Source: Corella eumyota (Eukaryota > Chordata > Ascidiacea > Phlebobranchia > Corellidae). From it: a stretch of DNA of 64,000 nt. This document shows positions 23,961-35,794 of this stretch, in pieces. The stretch spans positions 14,420,990-14,484,989 of the forward strand of contig OY720102.1 of NCBI GenBank assembly GCA_963082875.1. Direction: 5' to 3'. The translations under genes were made by a program, and so were the position numbers. Under the pieces are notes generated by a model, which had not been told where the DNA came from, did no database searches, and was given only the letters and a program-made list of their open reading frames with translations. Numbering within the stretch: position 1 is the first letter of the stretch; each line of letters begins with the position of its first letter.

Positions 23961-24555
23961 CAGTTTTATTTTCAGAGAAGGGATGGGGTGTAAGTGGGTT
24001 AATATAAATATCCCATTATATGTAAATTGGCAGTTTTATTAATATAACAAAAATTATGTAGATTTGTATTTAGAAATATTCCATTTTTTTGGGGGTTTAA
24101 TTTTAAATCAAATTTTTTTAGGTGTACGAACAAGATTGTGGGTTTTGGTCGTTAGTCAAGCAATAGCCTGCCCTCTAGCGGCGGGAACGCTTTACTTTTC
24201 TCCGCCTTATGCTTTTATTTCGCTCTTTGGAGCTTATTTATTCGGTAAATAGTTTTATATTTTTTTAAGAGTAACAACAGTTATCCCGACCCAGTTTCGA
24301 TGACTTTATTGTAATCAAATTTTATTTAAAACACAGCGGAAATGTGGTTCGGAGTTTTGTTCACTGTTTTGGTTGAGTCCTTTCCTGCCCAGTCACGTGC
24401 GACAGCGATCGCTATGTTTATTTTTGTGATCAATAATATTGGAGGGAATGCCCCTCTTATAGTAGCACCTATGATCAAAGTTTTAGGTTTCAGGGAAGCA
24501 CTGTACATCGTTTACCCAGGATTTTACTTGGCTAGTAAGTTTTTTTTCTGATAAT

Positions 24556-24800
24556 TGTTTATCCTCGATGTGGGAAGGTCAACTTCACGACCTAAACATG
24601 GAGGTATATATGTTACCCTGACCTAGTTTTAAGTTAACTTTGGCAGTTTGCGATATTATAGATTATAATTGCCCGATAATTATGCTGTTGATTAAGTGCA
24701 GGCTTAGCAAGAGTTTATATCGTTTATAGCACCTTACTTAATAAAGTTACAGCTCAAGAGCAGTGGGAATCGAACCCAGGACCTCATGCAGCAAAGCCAA
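24556..24800 (-). repeat. SINE, minus strand
   Basis: Ortholog of 7619-7855 in MFS intron 9. Confidence 0.78.
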
Positions 24801-25499
24801 GTTTTTTATATAATATTTTAATGGTTTATATAGTTTGATTTTTAAACCCTTTTTTTAGTTAGTTTTACGAAAACTTTTTTCTAATTTCAGGTTCTTTTTT
24901 CTTTTTGTTGACTCAAATTTCTCTTCTGCGTGGTTCACCGCACATGAGCATTGAAGCGAATAATTGTGAAGAAAGTGAAGCGATAGTTAATAAAACGAAA
25001 CTTTAAATTAAAAAAAAAAGTTTTTGAATAATGTTAAACATTTATAAATTTAAAAAATTTTATCATGACAATATTTTAATTTTATTAAATTTTTATTAGT
25101 GAAATTTTTTTATAATTTTTTTCGAAAATTTTTTTAAAGTTATTTTTAATATTATACTAGTGAGTTATTTTAGTTCCTAAATTATTTGTTGCCATTCTTG
25201 CTGTTTTTATTTTCTAATTTATATTAACTAAACAGAAATTTAAATAATGTTAATTTTACAGTTTTTATTACTTTTAAGATTTTGTATTTCCTTACTTTAT
25301 AATTACTCCATATTTTATGACAAATTATTATTGTTTTAAATTTCTGAAATTATTAAAAGTTTTTTTGTTTTTATGCAACTATGCTTTTACAGTTATTAAA
25401 ATATTTAAATGTTAAAGACATGATTTCTATAAATTGATTTTTGGTTGAAAAGGCTGGGTTTGATTCCCACTGCTGGCATTTTGTAGCATTCGTGTAAAG

Positions 25500-27248
25500 C
25501 CTTAAAGTTAGTAAATAATTATAAACATGTAAACAACATGTTTATTATAATGACTTTAGTTCAAGGTCTTCAAAATGTTGCAATTCAGTGAACACAAATT
25601 TACTAAGAATTGCGCAAATATTTCGCAGAACTTTTGTAATCACAGCTCATATTGACCTTATAAAAACATTACGTGTTTTAAATAACTTCCTGTTATGCAG
25701 CCATCAATATTTGTCCTAGCTGATACCAACGAGTTCTATTTATCGATATTATAAATGATTAACCAAGTTCAACAACCTTATAGCATATTCGCTTACAATT
25801 TAAATAAATATTCGTCATCAGGTTTTGCGTCATATTTAGCTGACACCACCATGTTGAAAATACTTAATCAGTTTAATGTAAACTATCAAGTTGTTTGGTA
25901 TGGGATAACTTACTGCTTTAAAATGTAATAAAATTAATTTGAAAATTTTGTTGTTTAAAAGTTGGTTTGGTTTTTAAATTATTTACATTTTGTTGCTTTT
26001 AATTTTTGTTCGATGTCCTAGCAACAGGACAATTTTTTTAAATGTTTTTTTTTTGGTTTTTAATTAATTTAAAAAAGAATAATTATTGTTAATTATTAAA
26101 CATTTGCCAGCGTGGTGTAGTGGTAAGAACACTTGCTGCACCACCATGATGTCGTGGGTTTGATCCCCACTGTTTTTATGCTGTAGCACCCTTGAGTAAG
26201 GCGCTATAAACGGTATAAACTCCTGCTGAGTCAGCACTTAATCAGCAGCATAATTACCGGGAAATTATAATCTCTATATTATTCCAAACTGCTAAATGCA
26301 ACTCGAGACTGGGTAACTGTAAGGCCTAAAAATTAGTAATTGGTTGGTAAATAATTATAAACATGTAAAACAAATAGTTATAGATATTTAATTGCTTTAA
26401 TTTTATGAAACTGTCGTTTATTTTAGTGGAAATTTGTTAGCAACATTACCTTAAGTTTTACACAATTTTAAACCAAAGTTTCAAGTGATTGACATGTTTA
26501 TTATATTGACTTTAGTTCAAGGTCTGCAAAATGTTGCAATTCAGTAAACACAAATTTACTGAGAATTTCGAAAACATTGCGTAAATATTTCGCAGAATTT
26601 TTGTAATCACAGCTGATATCGACCTTATAAAAACATCAAGTGTTATAAAGAACTTCCAGTTATGCACCCATCAATATTTGTCCTAGCTGATACCAACGAG
26701 TTTTATTTATTGATATTATAAATGATTAACCAAGTTCAACAACCTTATAACATATTCGCTTACAATTTAAATAAATATTCGTCATCAGGTTTTGCGTCAT
26801 ATTTAGCTGACACCACCATGTTGAAAATACTAAGTTTAATATATACTACCAAGTTGTTTGGTATGGGATAACTTACTGCTTTAAAATGTAATAAAATTAA
26901 CTTAAAATTCCGTTGTTTAAAAGTTGGTTTGGTTTTTAAATTTTTTACATTTTGTTGCTTTTAATTTTTGTTCGATGTCCTAGCAACAGGACAATTTTTT
27001 TAAATGTTTTTTTTTGGTTTTTAATTAATTTAAAAAAGAATAATTATTGTTAATTATTAAACATTTGCCAGCGTGGTGTAGTGGTAAGAACACTTGCTGC
27101 ACCACCATGATGTCGTGGGTGCAATCCCCACTGCTCTTATACTGTAGCGCCCTCGAGTAAAGTGCTATAAACGGTATAAACTCCTGCTGAGTCAGCACTT
27201 AATCAGCAGCATAATCACCGGGCAATTATAATCTACAATATCCTAAAC
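25500..27248. repeat. Local tandem duplication of a spacer plus SINE
   Basis: The block from the TAAATAATTATAAACATGTA motif through a SINE occurs twice (about 25500-26320 and 26330-27248); units 1 and 3 have it once. The second copy has about 120 extra bases near 26365-26490. No gene. Confidence 0.85.
26108..26320 (+). repeat. SINE, tail truncated
   Basis: GCCAGCGTGGTGTAGTGG head and body, cut at CTCGAGACTGGGTAACTG where the second copy of the local duplication starts. Confidence 0.78.
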
Positions 27249-29310
27249 GGTAACCAGACACTTCGGCCCCCGGACACTTCGGCCAAGACACTTCGGCCAA
27301 AATTTTTTTTTCAAAACAGCGGGGATTTTGCATTTTAATTACCGCGAGAAATTTTATTTTCGCGTAGATATATACAGTTTTTAGACAATATTTGAAACAA
27401 AATAAGCAGTAAATTAATATTTTTTTTTAATAATAATATGCAAGAACATGTTATCTTTCTTTTGGTGTGTCAATTTTTTAATTTTACAAACTAAAACCTA
27501 TAAAAAACTAATTTTGAAAGCGCGCGCTTTTAGGTGACGGAGGACAATGCATAATGATATCTCGTATTTTGCCAAATAGTGCCGCCTTTCCAAACAATAT
27601 TTGAAGAAAATAGAGCGTTAATTTTTTATTTTTTCCATTGAGTATTATGCATAAATATGTTATCTTTCTTTTCCCGTTTCAATTTTTTAATTTTACAAAC
27701 TAAAACCTATAAAAAACTAATTTTGAAAGCGCGCGCTTTTAGGTGACACAAGACGATGCATTATGATATCACGTATTTTGCGAAATGGGGGCCGTCTTTC
27801 TAAACGATATTTGAAGAAAATAGATCATGAATTAATCATTTTTTACACTGAGGAATGTGCATAAATATGTTATTAGTTATTGTCCGTGATAATGTATATA
27901 AATTTATAAACTAAAACACAAAGAATGAAACGTTTAATGAGTTGCCAGAAGATTTGTCCTTGCAAAAAAACGGCGGGGAGTCGGCGATGAAATTCCCGTG
28001 TATATAGTCAGCGCAAGACCATATTTTACCGATATTCAAAATAAAATTTTGCATAAAGTACAGTATATATAAAAGTTTTTATTAGTTGTTACCTTAATGA
28101 CATATGTTAGTTTTTAGAATATTATTTTTTTTTTAATTTTTCTTTCAAAAACCCTTTTTTAAAACGAATTAAAGACGGGTGCCTTTGGCTTTCAAAATTT
28201 TATGACTAATCGCTTTCGGCCTGCGAAATTTTTCATTAAACTGCGGGAGCCTGCAGCGTTAAGCCCGCGTATACTTTTAACGCAAGAACATATTTTACCG
28301 ATATTTTAAATGAAATTTGGTAAAAGAAACAAAAATTTAAAAAAAATAAATATTTTAAAAACTAACATATGTCATTAAAGTAACAATCAATAAAAACTTT
28401 TATATATACTGTACTTCATGCAAAATTTTATTTTAAATATCGGTAAAATATGGTCTTACGCTGATATTATACACGGGAATTTTATCGCCGACTCCCCGCC
28501 GTTTTTTTGCAGGACAAATCTTCTGGGAACTCTTTAAACGTTTTATTCTTTGTGTTTTAGTATATAAATTTATATATATTAACACAGGCAATAACTAATA
28601 ACATATTTATACACATTCCTCAGTGTAAAAAATGATTAATTAATGATCTATTTTCTTCAAATATCGTTTAGAAAGACGGTCCTATTTCGCAAAATACGTG
28701 ATATCATAATGCATCGTCTTGTGTCACCTAAAAGCGCGCGCTTTCAAAATTAGTTTTTTATAAGTTTTAGTTTGTAAAATTAAAAAATTAACACGGAAAA
28801 AGAAAGATAACATATTTATGCATAATCCTTAGTGGAAAAAATAAAAAATTAACGCTCTATTTTCTTCAAATATTGTTTAGAAAGGCGGCACTATTTGGCA
28901 AAATACGAGATATCATTATGCATTGTCCTCCGTCACCTAAAAGCGCGCGCTTTCAAAATTAGTTTTTTATAGGTTTTAGTTTGTAAAATTAAAAAATTGA
29001 CACACCAAAAGAAAGATAACATGTTCTTGCATATTATTATTAAAAAAAATATTAATTTACTGCTTATTTTGTTTCAAATACTGTCTAAAAAACTGTATAT
29101 ATCTACGCGAAAATAAAATTTCTTGCGGTAATTAAAATGCAAAATCCCCGCTGTTTTGAAAAAAAAATTTTGGCCGAAGTGTCTTGGCCGAAGTGTCCGG
29201 GGGCCGAAGTGTCTGGCATTCATCCTAAACTGCTAAATGCAACTCGAAACTGGGTAACTTTATGTTTAGTTCGCGCAATCGACCTTCCACATCGAGGATA
29301 AAGATATATT
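27068..29310 (+). repeat. SINE split by a foldback element
   Basis: The SINE runs 27068-27248 and resumes at 29222 with a repeated ATCCTAAAC, ending near 29310. It is the ortholog of 10926-11199 and 44713-44987, which are uninterrupted. Confidence 0.88.
27249..29221. mobile_element. 1973-bp foldback element with arms of about 0.9 kb
   Basis: Flanked by the 9-bp direct repeat ATCCTAAAC (27240-27248 and 29222-29230). The ends are GGTAACCAGACACTTCGG and CCGAAGTGTCTGGCATTC. The left arm (to about 28146) and the right arm (from about 28330) are reverse complements along their length; for instance the AAGCGCGCGCTTTTAGGTGA blocks near 27520 and 27740 pair with those near 28730 and 28940. The spacer of about 180 bp has no reading frame. 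The 9-bp duplication suggests a Mutator-like non-autonomous foldback. Found only in unit 2. Confidence 0.9.
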
Positions 29311-29951
29311 CAAAAAAAACTTGTGACTAAGTTCTTCTAAACTTAAAGATTGCCTTTTTCTACCTGTTTCAAACCAGCATTTATAAACGAGTGTTCTTTT
29401 GCTGGGATCGCATTTTGATTGCTAGGCTAAAGTGTTTAAGGTATATATAGAATAACTTTACGAAAAAATACCAGAATTTATAAACAAAACTTATTTTTAA
29501 ACAGTGGGGCTCAGGGTCGTACATTTTAATTTTATTTTAACGTAAGGTTGTTGTCAGAATATATTTTATTTTTGAGGTGTAGATAACAGAGGTGGCTCAT
29601 GGGCTATATAACTAGAAAGGAGGAATAATTTTAAAAAACCGCAGCACCGCGGGATGAGTCTGGCGAAATTTTGATTAGTTGACTGCAGTTTATATCTTGA
29701 ATAATGTAGGATCTAATAAACTCCTAGTATGGCTTAAACAATTATTAAACCCCAATAGAGTACGCTGTAAAGATGGGCATCGTTAAGAAGGCTACACTTA
29801 ATTAAAACAAAAATGCGACACAAACTATATGATACGAAACACAAACTACAAAGTATTTAATTGACAAATTTAGTATGGAAGCGAAAGTCTAATTATATGT
29901 TAAACCTTACTTCGGCCTTACTTTTTTATGAGTTTTTACGTCCAGCGAACT
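29311..29951. other. Shared spacer, no gene
   Basis: Ortholog of 11200-11820. Confidence 0.45.
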
Positions 29952-29960
29952 GACCAAAAA

Positions 29961-31060
29961 GGTAACCAGACACTTCAGCCCGAAGATTTTTTTTAGAACA
30001 GCTAGGATTTTGCATTTTAATTACCGCGAGAAATTTTATTTTCGCGTAGTTTTATACAGTTTTTTAGACAGTATTTGAAATAAAATAAGCAGTAAATTAA
30101 TATTTTTTTGAAAGAATAATGTGCAAGAACATGTTATCTTTCTTTTCCCGTGTCAATTAATTTTTTAATTTTACAACTAAAACTTATAAAAAACTAATTT
30201 TGAAAGCGCGCGCGCTTTTAGGTGACGCAAGACGATGCCTTATGATATCACGTATTTTGCGAAATAGGCCGTATCTCTAAACAATATTTGAAGAAAAAGC
30301 ATTAATTTATCATTTTTTACACTGGAGAATGTGCATAAATATGTTATTAGTTATTGCCCGTGTTAATGTATATCAATTTATATATTAAAACACAAAGAAT
30401 GAAACGTTTAAAGAGTTGCCAGAAGATTTGTCCTGCAAAAAACGGCGGGGAGTCGGCAATGAAATTCCTATGAATAAAGTCAGCGTAAGACCATATTTTA
30501 CCGATATTTAAAATAAAAATTTTGCATAAAGTACAGTATATATAAAAGTTTTTATTGGTTGTTACGTTAATGACATATGTTAGTTTTTAGAATATTATTT
30601 TTTTTTGAAGATTTTTGTTTCAAAAACCTTTTTATAAACGGATTAAAGACGGGTGCCTCTGGCCTGCAAAATTTTACGACTAATAGCTTTCGGCCTGCAA
30701 AATTTTACGACTAATAGCTTTCGGCCTGCAAAATTTTACGACTAATAGCTTTCGGTCTGCAAAATTTTACGACTAATAGCTTTCGGCCTGCAAAATTTTA
30801 CGACTAATAGCTTTCGGCCTGCAAAATTTTACGACTAATAGCTTTCGGTCTGCAAAATTTTTTATTAAACTACGGGGAGCCTGCAGCGTTAAGCCCGCGT
30901 ATACTTTTAACGCAAGAACATATTTTACCGATATTTAAAATAAAATTTGGCGAAAAGTATAATAGTTAAAAAAGTTTTAACCGGTTGTTAAGATAAATAT
31001 ATATGTTAATTTTTTAAATATTTCTTTTTTTAAAGATTTTTAACTCGAAAACGTAATTTC
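29961..31060. mobile_element. Foldback element, right side deleted
   Basis: Same insertion as 11830 in unit 1 (left flank GACCAAAAA at 29952-29960, start GGTAACCAGACACTTCAG), but in a long form like the 27249 element. The right arm and most of the neighbouring BEL/Pao fossil are gone in one deletion ending near 31060. It holds the 31-bp array at 30661. Confidence 0.8.
30661..30846 (+). repeat. 31-bp tandem repeat, six units, inside the foldback
   Basis: Six head-to-tail copies of GGCCTGCAAAATTTTACGAC plus TAATAGCTTTC, almost identical (two copies have GGTCTG), with a partial seventh. The 27249 element has about one unit at this position (near 28185-28235), so this is a local expansion. Confidence 0.92.
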
Positions 31061-31300
31061 AAAACTCGTTGCATGCCACAATAGCTCGTTACTTTGTCTT
31101 CTCCCAATTTCTTTGCAAGGCTTGCAGTACAAATACTTGTATCTGAACCGTCATCCAGATAAGGGTTTTCACAAAATTACTTTGATTGTTGCCCCACACT
31201 TTAACTGGCACAATCTTGCAACGTTTCACATTTTTAACGCTGTTATGGGAAACCTCGTTGCATGCCACAATAGCTGACTCGCTTTGCGGCTCCGATAGCG
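31060..31300 (-). mobile_element. BEL/Pao fossil stub, unit 2
   Basis: Only the protease-side end of the fossil seen in units 1 and 3 remains, next to the truncated foldback. Broken and mostly deleted. Confidence 0.7.
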
Positions 31301-31444
31301 GGCTTTGTCGTCACTTTAGTAGATTATGACATCACAATTTAACTATAGCGTGCTTTGTCGTCACTTTAGTAGATTATGACATCACAATTTAACTATTGCG
31401 GGCTTTGTCGTCACTTTAGTAGATTATGACATCACAATTAAATT
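31301..31444 (+). repeat. 50-bp tandem repeat upstream of the collagen gene (three units)
   Basis: Three units carrying CTTTAGTAGATTATGACATC. Each has TGACATCA, one base from the TGACGTCA cAMP-response element. Unit 1 has one such unit and unit 3 has three. A regulatory role is only a possibility. Confidence 0.8.
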
Positions 31445-31814
31445 ACCGTTTCAAAAGATATTTGAATGCGTTACTAGATAAAATTGTTTAAGTTTACAAA
31501 TATTAACGTTGTTTGGTTATTAAGTTAATTAAGAATTGTCATAAGTAGATATCGTAAAGCTTCTGACTGTGAGTCTATATATTAGAGAAAAATGAGGCGA
31601 CTTTACATTTCCATTCAAACAGTCAGAGACTAACACTCAAACAGTTTAAGTTACTGCCGCTTCAAATCTTAATAGATAACAATTCGAAAAAGTATTTTCT
31701 ATCATTGTTACGTCATAGTGTTTTAATTATTTGTGATAAATAATAATAACAAAATTATAACTAGCTTGTTAAATGAGTTTAGAATAAAACAATTGTAACT
31801 TGAAACTTGCCGAA

Positions 31815-34705
31815 ATGAGTTTGAAAATATTTATGTTTTTGTGCTTCTGGTTATGATTAGCTGCATCCCATAACAACCAAGTTTGTTTTAGTGCACGTCC
31901 CACTGCATCTGCTCATGAACCTTCTGAAACTAAACAAGGTAGACCAGGAAAGCTTGGCCCAGCTGGGGAGAAAGGTGAAAAAGGTTCAAGGGGTGAAATT
32001 GGGGCAATTGGGGGTCCTGGCGTTAGAGGTGAACAAGGTTTGATGGGTGAAATGGGCTCCATAGGTCCCAAGGGGTCAGTTGGGGCTATTGGAGAGTGTT
32101 CTTGCAATGAGGGTGTCGTGTCGGAGTTGGAAAAAATTCTCCCCCAAATAAAAGGCATTTTGATTACTTTACATTTGTTAAATTATGATAATATTATCGG
32201 CTTACTGTTAGAACCTCAAAACTAAAATAAAAACAATTTTAAGATAATTAAATAACTTTTTAAACCTTGCAAGTATATTTTGTATGATTTATTAACATTG
32301 TTCCTTATATAAACAAGTATACTTAATACAGTGGCATTTTTAAAGTGCTAAAACTTATCTGTAAAATTAATTTTATCATAGATATTTAGTTATTATATTA
32401 ATAAACGATGTTAAGTTATAATGTCAGTTTTAATTAAATAAACTTTTAATTTAAATAACTCAAAATGTCTTATGGAATCTGTGCCCAAGAAAACGCAGCT
32501 TTTAGAATTTGTTTTTTTTAATATCTGCTGAAATTTCTTCTGTTTATAAATTAAAATTTTCGGTGTTTTTTTAAATCGCAACCAGTTTTAATTAAATAAC
32601 ATTTGTATGTTAACAAAACCTCTCGATCTTTTTACTTAAAATACAAGGTTATTTAAAGGCCAAAAATCAAATGATAAATTATTAAAAAGTTATTTTTTAA
32701 TTACAAATAAAATCATTTTTTTAATTCCGCTAAATTTATATTTGTTGTCAAATTTTGAGTTACGAGGTTTTAACAGTAAGCAGACAATAAAAAAATTTAT
32801 AAACATTTTGTAATATTTAATTTTACAATTTAAATATTTAAGAGTTAAGCTAAATCATGCTTACTTATAAGATTAATTCTAAATAAACATAAATATTTAT
32901 AGCTAGTGTATGTGGACTTGGGTTAAAAGATGGAAGAATAGCGGATAGTGACATCACAGCTAGTTCTTATCGGTACAGCAACACATTACCACATAAAGCA
33001 AGGTTGGATGCTCGTACCTTGGGTTGGGAACCTAAACAAGGTGAGTTGTTTGAATTATTTTCTATCTTATAATAAAGTTTCACAACTTTTGTAATTAGTG
33101 GAAAATAAACATTAACATTGTTTTATTTTAATTAATAGGGGTGGTTGGGGAATGGATCCAAATTGACCTCAAGACATCAACTCGAGTGACAGGAGTTGTG
33201 ACACAAGGAAATTACTTTGCTTCTCATTGGGTCACCAGTTTTAAGATATCTTATGGGTCCAGTACATCAGATATGCAGTTCATCCAAAATAATGGAAATG
33301 ATTTGGTAAGCTTAAATTTAAAACGAAAATTTATTTTGTTTAACTTATTAAAGTTTAGAAACAGTTTTTAATTAATTGGTGTTAATTAATTTAAAAAAAC
33401 TTATTTTATTAAAAATGTTTCAATTAAAATCACCAAAACTTGTTTTTAAAAGTTGTGTGATGTTTACAAGCTAGATGATAATAACCAAGCAAACCATTGT
33501 TTAAACAATCCCCATTCTAATTGTTTTGTGACGTCATAGCTTGTTACAAAACTTAATTATTCGTCGTGTAACAATAAAGGGTCTGCGACAGTTTTTAAAT
33601 TTTTTATTAATCTAAAAGAAAAGTTTTGTAATTTTAAAAATTGACATTGTAAAAATCCCGCGAACATGTGTGAAAATAATTATGTGGGCTTTTCTTATGT
33701 TTGTACTCGGTCTTCATTTGTTGTTTGACTGGAAAAACGTTTTTTTTATTGAAACATGTCCAATATTGCAATATTGATGTTTTTTTAAATTCTACAGGTT
33801 CTAAGGCTAAACTGGAGCACAATTTTTTACCGATTTTTTATTTCAGTTTTATTATTTTCCAGTGCTGACTTTCTTTTACACTTTTAGCCACAAATGGGGT
33901 TTACTACTTGTTGAAAGACGTTTTTTTGTTTTTTCAAGTAGTAAATAAGTTGCCAGTTTATAATTTAACGCAAGTTATAATCTACTGTTTTCTTAAGGCC
34001 AAACGTAGCTACTTTGGTCCTAGCGTACGAAGTAGCTTGGAAAGTAGTTTTTGGTACTTAACTTACTTAAAAACAGCCTTCTTTTTGGCCTTAGTGTTAA
34101 TTAAAAACAGTTTTTTTGAAGTGCAGGCTACATTTGATTTTGTGGTTGTAATTTATGTCCATAAAACTGTTTTTTGCGAAACATGAAACGTATTTATATC
34201 ACGTTGCTATGGACGCTGTTCTAGCTCTCTAAAAACCAGTGTCAACACGAATGCTTAAGCTTAAATTTATGCACAACTTAAATATAAATTCGATAAGTTA
34301 AAATCAACCATCGTCGTAACATTTTTATATTTAAAATAGCAAAAATCCGTAACTTTTGGGCAGGAAATAAGCCATTTAGATAGTAATCAGGGGCTGGCAA
34401 CACGTCACAATGCCCTTTATAAACATTTTAATTTTGCATGTTGCAGTCCCTTTAAGTTAAATGTGAAGCGATGAACAACGCGCGATTATTAAAGTTATAA
34501 AATTTAAATAATTAATATCTTAAACCTGAATATTATTATGTTAAATAATATATTAAATCTTTTAAAGGTCTTTGTTGGTAATAAAGATAGAAAAGGTCAC
34601 AAGTTGAACAACTTTCCTCAACCTATAAGTGCTCGCTATGTTCGATTGTATCCACAAACCTGGCATAGTGGTCCCCGTCTTCGCATGGAGCTTTTATCTT
34701 GCTAG
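31815..34705 (+). pseudogene. Collagen-discoidin gene, unit 2 copy, broken
   Basis: Exons correspond to 31815-32154, 32903-33040, 33139-33305 and 34568-34705. Codon 14, inside the signal peptide, is TGA (31854-31856) where units 1 and 3 have TGC. The exon 1 donor is GC in a poor context (AAAG-GCATTT) instead of GT. The remaining frame is open and encodes a longer collagen stalk than unit 1 (about 17-18 Gly-X-Y triplets) and a full discoidin domain ending Glu-Leu-Leu-Ser-Cys. A downstream start would lack the signal peptide. Confidence 0.85.
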
Positions 34706-34979
34706 TAATCACATATTTCTTTCGGTTAATTATTTTAACTCCTAGTTGTTAATTAAAATTCTTTAGTTATGTAATATATTAAAACTTGTAAACTAAGTAA
34801 TTTTATAATTTTGAACAAATAATCCGTGTTATATTAATTAAATCTTACAAACAATAAAATTCTGTAAATGTACTAAAATGTTAAGGCTGTAATAGTTGGG
34901 TTTATTAAATGTGTGAATAAACATAATGTAACAAAGTCTATAGTAGTAATGTTTAAATTTCCTATTTTCAAGTGAACAG

Positions 34980-35403
34980 TTACTGCAACAGTCAAATCGT
35001 AGGTCTAATATTTGGTAAAGACTGTAATCGAAGATAGTGAAAGTAAAGCAATGTGTAATAAATGCAAATTAGTTATTTAAAGTGGCAGGCAACAAAACAA
35101 GTTATAATACTAAAAATTTGCAGCTATTTTCATTGACGAAATGTTTTAAATGACGAAGGTTTTAGAAACCTTATATAAGTTCTAGGGCCCAGGTTTGAAA
35201 TACCATCCCGCACAATACTACCTGCTCTTAAAACAGAGGTGTGGGAAGGATTAGAAGACGAGGTTGAACAAAAATTAAGTGCTGTTACGATTACTAATGA
35301 TTTGCGGACCAGCAAACAAACAATTACCTACATCGATGTAACTGGGTCAAACAAAGAAGGTATTGGCCCTATTAGTGCCACAATTGTAGCTTATTTTGGA
35401 TAA
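34980..35403 (+). pseudogene. hAT (ZBED-like) transposase remnant, unit 2
   Basis: Same remnant as unit 3, ending at the same TAA (35401-35403). The N-terminal part has a stop after Asn-Leu-Ile and a one-base frame change; the part around Ile-Pro-Ser-Arg is otherwise recognisable. Confidence 0.65.
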
Positions 35404-35794
35404 ATCCACATCAGTTACCTTTTAATTTTATAAACAAACAGTTTTTGATGTTGATTTGAAATGGAATTGTTATTTATATTTGCTAACAAGCTTTGATGTA
35501 TTTTTCCTCCCTATTTAAATAATAAGTTTCAATGCTTTTAACTATAACTCGTTTATCGAATTTGCGGGTTATTTAACAACTCTTTTTACATGGGAACTCT
35601 AACCTCGTTTTTCTGGTATTGAATCATTTTTCCAACGATTCATTTCTGCTTTTTATTAAATGCAAATGTTCGTTTCTAAAAGCAGTTACTGAAATTCTGA
35701 GTTTATTTTTGTAAGAATTAGCCAGAATTTTATATTCTTGTAAACAACCAACAACTAAAAACCGTTCGTAATTAATAAAATTTGCTTCATAATC

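Larger units (their letters stand above)
19813..25006 (+). pseudogene. Spinster-like MFS transporter, unit 2 copy, broken
   Basis: Exons correspond to 19813-20033, 20919-21071, 21533-21643, 21890-21993, 22220-22355, 22828-22929, 23422-23577, 24122-24244, 24337-24534 and 24891-25006. Exon 4 keeps the Arg codon that is a stop in unit 1, but has lost 60 bases (the helix after Ser-Phe-Phe-Asn-Phe) and gained one base, shifting the frame into exon 5. The exon 6 splice donor has changed from GGTGAGT to TTATGAGT, so its GT is gone. Exons 1-3, 5 and 7-10 are open. Products of this copy would be truncated or mis-spliced. Confidence 0.85.

Noticed and set aside
33908-34186. 92-codon open frame in intron 3 of the unit 2 lectin gene
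   Set aside because: The matching intron in units 1 and 3 does not keep the frame, and no domain is recognisable.
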